A stretch of DNA of 19,605 bases from Stephanodiscus triporus (Eukaryota > Bacillariophyta > Thalassiosirophyceae > Thalassiosirales > Thalassiosiraceae): assembly GCA_036939755.1 (NCBI GenBank), contig JALLAZ010000405.1:1-19605 (forward strand). The letters are read 5' to 3'. Made by a program: the position numbers and the translations under genes. Shown one piece after another: positions 1 through 9,700 of the stretch (the first letter of the stretch is position 1; each line of letters opens with the position of its first letter). The notes under the pieces were generated by a model. It was given only the letters and a program-made list of their open reading frames with translations, did not search any database and had not been told where the DNA came from.

Positions 1-768
1 TCTTGGTAAGTTCTAGCAATTGCTGCAACAAATCTGGGGGGGGCACCATAACGTTCTAGGATACTAAGGAGTAAATCATGATTGGCCGTGTTGTATGCTT
101 TCACCAAGTCAACAAATGCAACATGCGAAGATAGATTGTGATTTTTTCTCATGGTAAGAAGTGTCTTTAACACAAAAAGGCCGTCACAACATCCGAGTGT
201 TGGCGTGCCTCCGAATTGGAAACGAGTGCCATGTTCTTCAAGAAGCTTGAATGCACGCCCATTCATCATGGAGCTAAAGATCTTGGAGCAGACATCCATG
301 AGCATGACACCTCTCCACTTATTAGGATCAGCGAGATCTCCACTTTTGGGAACACACACACATTGGCTGCGATGCCATTGATAATGGTCAGCATCACCCA
401 TAAAGAAATCATTGACATGATTGTATACATGGCGGAGATTGGTGGGGGACATGGCCTTGAATGCCTCTGGCAGTATGCCCGTGAGTCCAGGTGCTTTGAC
501 ATTTTTCAGTTTCTTAACTGCTTTACTAAACTCTTCCCAGGTAATTGAATCATTTAGTTCCCACATGGTACGACATTGAGGGACTTGGGCAAGGATAGTG
601 GGATTGGTGGCTCGTTTGGCATTAAATACTCGGTCAAAGTGAGGGGCAAATACAAACATGTTCTCCGATGCATTGGTAGCACGCGAGCCGTCTGGAAGAC
701 ACATCGCCATTGTGGTCTTTTTCTCATGGTGAGCCGCTTCACCTTTTGTTAGAAGACGGATGTGCTCC
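1..768 (-). pseudogene. Reverse transcriptase domain (N-terminal half), truncated by window edge
   Basis: Translated with codons starting at 768, 765 and so on, the minus strand is open to the window edge (about 256 codons). Recognisable segments are the fingers region (SITWEEFSKAVKKLKNVKAPG, with the KxPG signature), then WHRSQCVCVPKSGD, PNKWRGVMLMDVCSKIFSS, FQFGGTPTLGC and the motif-A segment HVAFVDLVKAYNTANHDLL. Motif A keeps the catalytic Asp of FVD. The second Asp, common in the AYDT motif of related elements, is Asn here. Motif C (the YxDD/FADD box) would lie beyond the left edge. The open frame suggests fairly recent activity despite the upstream lesions. Confidence 0.88.
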
Positions 769-1425
769 CAGGATCTATGCGCATGTTATGGATCTTTGAA
801 CATACGTCTGCATACCATGTGGCTTTGGCATGCGAGACTGCATGCGCAGTGTGGCGGTTGAGTCGTTTCAGGTCAGCTTGCATTGTCTTATGGATATCTG
901 GCAAGATATGGTGATTTCGCCTGATTGCATGGAGAACATGATTGCATTCGGTGAGTAGAGGAGCAAGAGTAGTTCGACTCATTTGAAACCATCCATTACA
1001 TTTTCACTTGTGATGTGTGGCAGTGAGTGCACCCGCTTGAAGTATGGCAGCTTGGTATGTATCATAGTCCATGTCATTATTGGTGAGTTGGAGGAGGTGT
1101 TCGTTATATTCCATTCGAGCATGGTCACCAGAAAGAATCTTCATCCAGTTGGTGGTACCACATGACACTGTATGCGGTTTGAACTTGATGAACGTGAGTG
1201 ATATCTTGAGGCACACAGCTTGGTGGTCGCTTGCAACACCATCAAGGGAAATGACACAGTCTTGGACACATATGTGGAAGGAAAGAGAACAGGCAAATAT
1301 TTCATGCATACTTGGTATTCCGCATGGGTGATGAGGCGTGGGAAGGCTGGTGTAGGTGATATAATCTTCAGGGCGGTGGTGAAAGAAGGTGTTTTCTACT
1401 CGCAGTTTATTGGCAGTAAGTACAT
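749..1425 (-). pseudogene. C-terminal endonuclease segment and linker of the retrotransposon
   Basis: This is a second reading frame on the minus strand. It begins at about 1423 with an NKLRVENTFF segment, passes the catalytic SDH triad (1223-1231) that ends the endonuclease fold, and continues into a linker. A TGA at 1004-1006 interrupts the frame just before a GWFQMSRTTL segment. The same frame then continues through KRLNRHTAHAVSHAKATWYADVC-type sequence to about 770. There a small indel in CCTGGGAGC moves the homology into the reverse-transcriptase frame. The linker sequence resembles the region between endonuclease and polymerase in other LINE-like elements. Confidence 0.75.
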
Positions 1426-1962
1426 GGAGCAGAATTGCTCATGGCGTTGATCATCACATGGAAAGTATGCTGAGATAAGAGACAGTGAAAGTGTTTTCCC
1501 TTTGATCCGTCGTCCTCTTTGGTCAAACGAATCAAATTTGAAGTTCATTCGTATGAAGCGTCCAGCAAAGTCATCACCAGGAGTAGTGGTGATGGGAGGT
1601 GGGGATCCAGCTGCTTTCCACGCATCATAGAAGAGTGGGGAAAGAATAATTGCAACACCTCGGAAGAGATGTTGACGACCACTTTCGCCTCGGACCGCAT
1701 TGTGGCGAAAGATGTGATAGCCGTAGACATCAACGTCAAATTCGTCGCCCTCTTCCCACGTTTCCTGAACTAGCCATGCGCCAATGTCATTTTGTCTCAT
1801 GTAATCGATAAGGTATTCGAGCTTGGAGAGATCGGGGGGCTTATCAACGAGGATATTGCCATCTGCGTCCTTTGGGCGACGCCAGAGGCCTTGGGCATTC
1901 TGAGTGTAAATGGTGGTAAGATGATTTTTCTCATGTTTGTTATTGTTGTTGTTGCTCACAAT
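1396..1962 (-). pseudogene. N-terminal part of retrotransposon AP-endonuclease-like domain
   Basis: Key segments are TIYTQNAQGLWRRPKD (the N-terminal strand with the Asn of the family), WLVQETWEEGDEFD (the metal-binding Glu strand), a conserved G-V-A-I-I-L-S-P strand and LISAYFPCDDQRHEQF (the YxP strand). These are typical of the endonuclease/exonuclease/phosphatase fold of LINE elements, which nicks target DNA to prime reverse transcription. The reading ends at a TAG (1396-1398), and the homology resumes in another reading frame near 1423. The segment that normally carries the catalytic D-x-N motif is missing at this junction, so the endonuclease should be inactive. Confidence 0.8.
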
Positions 1963-3048
1963 TTAATGGGGCTGTAAGTTTGTGCGGTGTCCATCATCGC
2001 TGGCCAGACTCGTGTTACAGCCATGAGAGCTGTCCATTGGCGTAGATGGAGAGGTGAGTGGGGAAGTAGCTGTCCAATCCTGCTCTTCGTGTTGAAACAT
2101 CAAGGAAACAGGAGAAGAGAGCTGACTGGTGGTGCCGTGGCCCTCACTATCAAGTTGACAGAGTGGCGTTGACGGCAAAGGAATGCTCACTGCGCTGGCA
2201 AGTGAGATGTGTTGGGCAATTGGACCCAATTTGCTGTTTGTTATTTGTTGCAGATCGCTAGTGATCGACAATGCGGTGGAAGGAATGTAGGGATCACTGT
2301 CATCATCGAAGAATGATTCAATTGCATCAACAAAATTATCAAGACGCATGTTTGTTGCATGGAAATCATGAATTTCGTTGTCCAGAATGAGCGAAAAGTT
2401 TCCAAGAGAGTGTTCAATTGAATCGACGAAAGATGAGGAGAAAAAATCAGTGGTAGGTATATCATTGTCAAGGGCATGTTCCATGATATCGATGATGTTG
2501 TCAAGGCGCATGTTGTCAGTGCGAAAATCAGAGAGTGCAGTGTCCAAGATGGTTGATATTTTTGATGTAATCCGGTCGATATTGTCGGTCGAAAGACATT
2601 GTGGTTGGATGGTATAGTTGATGGGTTCAGATGATGTGGTACCGTTGAGATAAGCCGTGATGAAGCGATGTCGTAGAAAAAGCCATTGAATCGAAGAGCG
2701 GGAGCGGCGGCAGTAATGAATTACAGGTGGTGGAGAAGATTGTAATGGTCGCTTTGATCGTCGACGTTTCGGGCGGCACGTCACACATGGTGGTGGGGGG
2801 TGGGTTTTTTCGGGAGTCGAGCCCTTTTCCCATCGGCGCCGAGGCGTCCCCATCCCTGTGATGACTGTCAGAGGGAAGGATGTGGTGGGTGTGGGTGTTG
2901 ATGATGTTGGGTTAGGACGGAAATGGCCATCGGCGGCAGCGTCGACGGCAATCTCATGTTCATCACCTCTTTTGAGGAGGATCATTCGAACCATACTAAT
3001 TCCTACGTAGAAAATTCCGTTTTTTGTCAGTTTTTTGTCGATAACCAT
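1963..3048 (-). pseudogene. Leader (ORF1-like) region of the retrotransposon, 361 codons
   Basis: This open frame starts with ATG at 3048 and lies directly upstream of, and in the same frame as, the endonuclease region. A single TAA (1963-1965) separates them, and the endonuclease reading has no in-frame ATG near its beginning. The two were therefore probably one long ORF before the TAA arose, or the TAA is bypassed. The product is rich in Ser, Thr, Pro and Asp. It has a basic Cys/Arg patch at residues 88-118 (CVTCRPKRRRSKR, then CRRSRSS). Residues 167-250 contain an imperfect duplication with a 54-residue period sharing NMRLDN. I recognise no named domain. A role in RNA binding or chaperoning would be a guess from position only. 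Confidence 0.6.
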
Positions 3049-3792
3049 GGCGAGCAGCGGAAATAAGTAGAGACAAATATTGGGTCCGCGGTTGCTCCTC
3101 CGCCTCTGTTACTTTAGGCTATTCTATCAATTGCCAATGTGATCCATAATGCCTAATCGGATCGTCGCGTACTAGGGCGACAATCGACGATTAGAAGGGT
3201 GCTCTACACGTCAACCCTATAATTAGTACTTGGTTCCTTCTTGGTATTTTATTTGCATCCCAGTTCCACGGCACATACATTGGATCTGGAGGAAAGAGAT
3301 ATGCCGAATGGACGTGCCGTTTGGGGGGGGAGGGGAGGTTGGAACATCGGTTCGGATGGCCTGGGAGTTTTTAGGAAAACCACATCTTGTTTGTGGAAAA
3401 GCCGGGAGGACGCAAAAAGAGACGACGACGGACAGGCAATGGAGTCGGAGGACCGCACGAAAATAATTGGCGGGATGTCACCGAGAGAGGATTCGAAAAC
3501 ACCGAGAATAGAGTAGAGGAGGCAGGTGGAGCACAGTAGAAGACGCGGTGGGGGCGGGGTCGTCCTCCGAAGACGAACGAAACCGAAACCGGATAAATAT
3601 AAATCTAAATCTAATCATCACAAGGCCCTGACGCGCGTCCGTGATCACGAAGGCGGGGGGAGAGGGAGGCACATATCACAGAGGGACGAAGAGGAAAGGA
3701 AAGCAGAAGAAGAAGGACGAACCACGACGATATTATAACAACGCGCGAGCGAAGAGGGAGAGAGAGAGAGATAGGGGAGAACAGAGAGAGCC
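3049..3792. promoter_or_regulatory. Intergenic region: likely GCN1 promoter and 5' leader
   Basis: These 744 bp separate the retrotransposon relic from the GCN1 start codon, and I see no convincing gene in them. An A/T-rich patch (GGATAAATATAAATC, about 3591-3605) in a GC-richer background is the best TATA-like candidate. A purine-rich leader with GA repeats (about 3750-3790) leads straight to the ATG, in the context GAGAGCCATGA. A short upstream ORF (ATG at 3476, TAG ending 3517) exists, but its relevance depends on an unknown transcription start. Functional assignments are inference. Confidence 0.4.
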
Positions 3793-6700
3793 ATGACCCG
3801 GTCGTCGTCGTCGTCGTCGTCGTCGTCGTCCTTCGAGGGAAGGGTATTGCGCCTCGTCTCGCCCGCGATCGACATCGCCTCCCGTCCATCGCGCATCTCG
3901 TCGATGTCGGCCGTCGTCGAAGACGTCGTCGGAGGGGGAGGGGGAGCGAATACTAACAGGAGGAGGCTCGGGATCGGCGGACTCGCGTCTCGCGCCGCCG
4001 GACGTTGTTCGAGCGTCGGGTCGTACGGCAGGCTCGCGGACCTACTCGTGGTTTCGATTTTCGCCGAGGTCGACGAGACGATCGCGACGACGACGACGAG
4101 GAAGGAGGAGGAAAGGGGGAAGGGTGGGGGGGAGGAGGGCGGATCGTCGTCGTCGTCGTCGTCGTCGTCGACGGTCGTGGCGGACGAGGAGGGGGCGGAC
4201 CGCCATCGCGATGACGACGACGACGGCGGCGGAACGGGAGGAATGGGAGGAGGAGGGATAGAGAGAGGAGGGGGGGGGGACAATCTCCGAGCGCTGTGCC
4301 GCGCCCTCTGTCGGGCGCTTTGCCTCTCGGGGGACGAGTCGTTAACGGAAGGGTGCGCGGTGGCCATGTCGAAGAAAAGATGGTCGACGACGACGACGGC
4401 GGCGGAGGAGGGATCGCGGGCGCCGTCGGGCGCCGCCCTCCTCCTATACGAGAAATTCGCCGAGGCGGCCGAACGCGGATCGATCGGCGTGGTGTGTCCC
4501 GCCCTCTCGCTGGCGTCGTCCGTCCTTCTCCCACCCCCCGCGTCGTCGTCGTCGTCGCGTTCGACGGAGGTGGAGGCGACGATCGTCGCGAGGATGGCAC
4601 GACTCGCGGACTCCTTCGCGGATAGGACATTCTCCGCCCCGGGGGCAGCGAACGGCGGCGTCCCGTCCCCCGCGGACGTGCGCATGGCACGCGCCTTCCT
4701 CCGGACGGCCGCGTACGTCGGTGCCTTCGACGCGCGATCGTCGTCCGTCGTGTCGCTGAGGCTCCGATCGCATCCCGAGAGGGCACTCCCGATCGTCGAG
4801 TCGATCGTGTCGTCGTACGCCCCCTCCCGCCGGTGCCGCCCGGGCATCGGGGGAGAGGAGGTCGTCGTAACATCGAACGTCGAGGGGCCGAATCCCGACC
4901 TGATCCCGTCGATAACGAGGCACCTGCGCTCGACGAAGGCCCCGATGCGATCGATCGCACTTCGGACGCTGGTCCTGCTCGCGCGATCCTCTCCCCCGTC
5001 GTCGTCGTCGAAGTCGAAGTCGTTTTCGGTCGCGGTGGCGCGCGCGATGTGCGACGAGCTCGTCGGCGACAGGCCGGTTTCGTCATCGTCGTCGTCGTCG
5101 TCTTCGGCCTCACCCGAAATCCGCGCCGGGGCGTACGCGGTCCTGGAAGGGATCGCGAGGGGCATCCTCTCCGACGACGACGACGACGGCGACGGCGGGT
5201 GGGATGGGGAGACCGCGTCGGAATTGGTCGACGCCGTCCTCGTCGCGCTGACGGGCTGCCTCCCGAGGGATAGGGGAGGCATCGCGCCGGCGGGAGGGGG
5301 GGGGACGTCGTCGGCGGGGACCTCCTCGTCAACGGTGACGCCGGAGCCGACCGCCAGGGAGGCGGGGATAAACGCCCTCCTCTGTTGGATGCGACTTCAC
5401 CAACGACTACGGGTGGGGGCGGCGGACGGCGGGTCCGAGGGAGGCTCGGGGTACGAGAGGGCGCTGGAATACCTCGCGGAGCCGATCGCCAAGTACAATG
5501 CCAAGGACGGCGAATTCCGATTCCGCCTTGGTTCGCTGATCGTCCCGCCCGCGTCGACGTACCTGTCGCCGATCGCGGGGGCGATCGACGTCGGAGGCGG
5601 AGGCGGTGGCGGCGTCTGGGGGGGGGACGAGGCCTTCCTCGTGTCCGTGACGTCCGACCTCGTTGGCGGTAGGAGGGGGGAGGCGGCGATCCGCGCGGGC
5701 CTGGCGGCGATCGTCGACGCCGCCGTCAAGAGGCACGCGTCGTCGGACGTCGTGCCACAGGTCGACGGGGCCCTGGCCATCCTCTTGATGACCCTGCACG
5801 CGAGTGACCGATCGTCGTCGTCGTCGAAATACGTCATCCCTGCATCGGCGTCCAAGGCGGTGATCGCGGGCGGGACCGAGAGGGGTCATGAGACGTCGTT
5901 CCTTTACAGCCCATCCTTCCTCGAGACGGCCCGGACGGACGCCCTCGCAAATTACGCCCTCCATCGCATCGTCGCCCTGCACTGCATGGCGACGTCCGAA
6001 TCCGACGGGGGAGGGGGGGATGCCAAGGACAAGCCCCTGGTGCGCATCCTCCCGAAGCGCCTCGAAGAAGGCCGCGATCGTCCCTACAGCGCCGCTGCTC
6101 GTGCGCTGGCGGCATGCGTCGCCAACCCCCGACGTCCACCTTCGTCCTCGTCGTCCCGCGCGTCATTCTCCTCGGTGCGTGAGTCGATCGAGGGCGTCGT
6201 GGCCCGCTCTCCCCCGACGGCGTCGTCGGCCGACGCGATCGCACTCGCGCTCTTCGATCGCGTCAACGAGCGCTCGTTGGCGCACGAGGGCGCGACGTCG
6301 ATCCCGGACGAGACGCGGTCGTCGCGAGAGAGCTTCGATCCCATCGACGAGGCTTCGTCCCGGAGGCCACCGCCGCCGGCGTCCGTCGCCTCCGGCGGGA
6401 CGATCCGCGTTCGGCCGAGCGCGACGGCGACGTCCCAAGGATACGATCCGAGCTCCGTCCGATCGGTGGCAAATTCGCTCCTGTCCGGGATCGTCCACAT
6501 CGACGCCCTGGGGAGGGCACTGGTGCTCGGTCACGCCGGATTGACGACGCGCTCCAACCGCAGGCAGTGGTTGGCTGTCGCGAGCGGCACGCTGGATAGG
6601 ATCAGTGATTCGGTGATGCCTTTCGTGAAGAGGAGCGACAATGTCGAGGGGACAATTGACGGCCTCGCGAGGTTTATCGCCCAATGCGCGGCGTCGGCGA

Positions 6701-9700
6701 GATTGGACTGTCGGATCAAGAAGGGAGGCGGGGACGTTGTCGAGGATGGGAAGTCGGATGCTGCACGAAATACCGACGCCGCGAAGGAGGGTGGCGGACT
6801 CGTATTGAGCTTCTCCATCCATGACGCTGCGACGAGCCTCATCCGTACGCTCGGAGGCATCGCTGGCACCTTCGACACCGAATACGACGATGACGAGGAT
6901 GACGAGAAGAAACCTTACGCATTCGCGTCGAAGCTTTGCATGAAAAACCTACCTAAACATTTGATTTCTCACTTGACTGAATGTTTGGCGGCCGTGGAGT
7001 CTTTAACGGAGGATGATGTTGCGCTGTTCCAAAGTCCGAGAGGAGTGCTATTCCGACCCCCTGGCGGTGCAGCAGACCAGGCTGGAGGAGGCGTCAAACC
7101 TTCCCCGGGCACTTCCCAAAGTTCGGTGGTAGAGAAAAGAAAGGGTAAGAAAAAGGGCGGTGGCGGTTTTAATGCCGCTGAGGAAGAAGAATGGGAGCGT
7201 CAGGTGAGGAAAGATCTAGAAAAGAAGAAGAATGAGCAAGAGAGAGTTACATCTACCACATCTGAGAAGGCGCTCTCCTCACAGGAGAAGGAAATGCTGA
7301 ATGATCAAGCGGCACGAAGGGAGGAAGTAGCGGAGGTACTAATAGGCGACTTTCCACGCATTCTTGCCGCAATCCGATGTCTATGCAAGTCGGACATTGA
7401 AGTTGGAAATTCATGCCTGCCCATTTTTAGTCCAACCGTTATCGCATCAGTCGTGTCGACTTGTGCAGCTCTTTCCTCTGTGGATCAACTGAGAGACGAT
7501 GCATTCGACACGCTGTCGACGTTGGCTTCATGCGTGTACGAAATCGATGAAATTCATGCGCCCACGATTGCGAGGGCACTTGTGATTAGCTTCCAAGGGG
7601 CTGCAGATGAAGGATCGAGCCTAAAGGGGACAACGCTTAGGATATCGGCCCTCCCATCACCCTGCGCTCCTGCTGCCCGTTCCATCTTTGAGATGGACGA
7701 TTATGGCGATTGTTTTTCGCGAAATTCATTCGTTTTTCTCTTCCCCATTGTGAGGGCAGCTCTTACCGGCTCGCGAAACATACCCGGCTGCGATGCTTGT
7801 CTGTCTGTCCTACAAAGGCACTGCTCCATGCTTGCGAGCGACGACGACGATGTAAATGTTAAGTCGCTCCGACGGGATATGGCATCTACTGTTTTGGAAT
7901 TACTTTCGCATGATAGATCACAAACTTTCGCCAATCCAACGCCGTATGAAGCCTTGGTGAATTGCTATCTTACAAGCGACAAGTCTTCTGGCCTTGCACT
8001 CAGTGCTCCTGAAATTGCGCCCCTCCTAGGCGAGCGTGGAGCACTGGGCAGCGAAAATACACGGGTAGCAAGTATGGAAACATTAGCCTCCATAGCTCAG
8101 CGCCACCCAAAACTCATCAGGAGCAATCCTCTCATCGAGAATCGGATATGGCTCAATTGCTTCGCCAGTGAAGATAGAATCAAAAATGCTGCCCGCAGGT
8201 GCTGGCTTATTGCTCACGGGCACGACCATGATGTAAGCGTTGAAGCCTCAACTCTCGATTCGCCTTCGAAATTGTATGCTGTGCCATTGTTGCCGTTGTT
8301 GAGCCACGAAGACAATTCTATTGCGAGTGCTGCCGCTGCGTCCCTGGCATATGCGATGGGAATGCATCCAGACTCGGCAGAGAAAAATATTGTCAAAATC
8401 TGCAATACCTATATTGCATCATTCCCTGCATCTGGCGAAGAGGAACAGCCGAAACAATCGGCGTCACCCTTTCCCGTCCAACCTCCTTCCATGGCAAAGA
8501 ATCCTATCAAGAAAAAAGTTATTGATACTGGACTGCCAAAGAAGAAGACGAAGGTGTCGAATGTTTCGGCTAGTATGGCCAAAATCACTGGAGCCCCAGC
8601 TCCGAAGAAGTCGGCCGCCACAAAGAAATTACTCGCGAAGTCTGTTGCTCCCAAAATGGAAAGGACTCTTGATCAAGACGAGTTAATGGACCAGTTTAAA
8701 ACTCAGGTGTCAGTGAAAAAGGTCACCGCCGAGGAGGACAGCGATGGTAAAGTTGCCATCAGAATGGGAGTCATAAGTGCAATATCATCGCTTACAGATT
8801 CATCTGCAAATGTGAAACTAGATCTTCCTGTACTAAAGATTCTTATTGGATTTCTAATGGCGTTTGGGCTAGGGGACGGAAATGAAAGTGTCAGGAACAC
8901 AGCACGAAACGCAGCACGCGATATTGTTGCTCATTATGGTTCATCGGATGAAGCCATCAGCTTCCTTCTTCCTCAACTTGAGTCTGTACTTAAGACTGGG
9001 CAGGTGGATGTTCATTGCGTCGACCCGCTTAACCCTGAGAAGGTGCCAACAACCATCGCTGCATCTGATTGCAGGAAAGAAGGAGTCGTCGTGTCACTCG
9101 GGTCGATTGCATTGCACCTGAAGGACGACTCCGATGAGGGAAAAATTGATGACATTATCGATATGCTCCTCAGTGCGTTGAACACACCGAGTGAAGATGT
9201 CCAATCAAGCGTTGCACAGTGTCTATCCAAAATTATGAAAAAGGGGCGTACCCAAGAGAGAATTGAGCGATTGTTGAATGATCTGATAATGGAGTGTATT
9301 CACGGGAGTTCCTTGGCCTCTAGGAGAGGAGCAGCTTACGGAATTTCTGCGGCTGTCAAGGGAAGTGGCATAGCTAGTCTCAAGAAATACGATGTTGTTA
9401 AACGACTCGAAGAGGCTTGTACATCCGGTGCTCCATCTTCCAAAGAAGGGGCACTATTCTGCATCGAGCTCTTAAGCAGCCGCTTAGGTATTCTATTCGA
9501 ACCCTACGTGATCGTCCTCCTCCCTGCACTCCTGAAGGCTTTCAGCGATAGCAACGACCATGTGCGTGTTGCAGCAGATAAGACGGTTGGGCTGATAATG
9601 GGTAATTTGTCTGGCCATGGAGTCAAACTTGTCATGCCTGCGGTCCTTGATGCATTCAATGAGCCTGAATGGCGAACTAAGCAAGCTAGTATCCATATGT

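Larger units (their letters stand above)
1..3048 (-). mobile_element. Non-LTR (LINE-type) retrotransposon relic, 3' end cut by window edge
   Basis: Read on the minus strand, the order is a leader region (3048-1963), endonuclease/exonuclease/phosphatase-type domain (about 1959-1160), linker (about 1160-770) and reverse transcriptase (about 768 to the left edge). This order is that of endonuclease-encoding non-LTR retrotransposons. The frame is broken by an in-frame TAA (1963-1965), a frameshift with missing sequence near 1405-1425, an in-frame TGA (1004-1006) and a frameshift near 764-775. The copy is therefore non-autonomous. The 3' end, any tail and the target-site duplication lie outside the window, and the exact 5' end is not visible. 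I do not assign a clade. Base composition is near balanced, unlike the GC-rich genes nearby. Confidence 0.9.

Noticed and set aside
151..1450. Plus-strand short ORFs in the left part of the window
   Set aside because: They are the complement of clear endonuclease and reverse-transcriptase homology on the minus strand.
3591..3618. AAATCTAAATCTAATC patch as telomere-like repeat
   Set aside because: There are only two imperfect units and it does not match the common CCCTAA repeat. It is better explained as an A/T-rich promoter patch.
3645..5332. Long antisense reading frames (up to 545 codons) opposite the GCN1 5' region
   Set aside because: They consist of low-complexity Ser/Asp/Arg/Pro translations of TCG/CGA-type repeats, which lack stops in most frames. 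The plus-strand reading has conserved GCN1 blocks and joins the rest of the gene.
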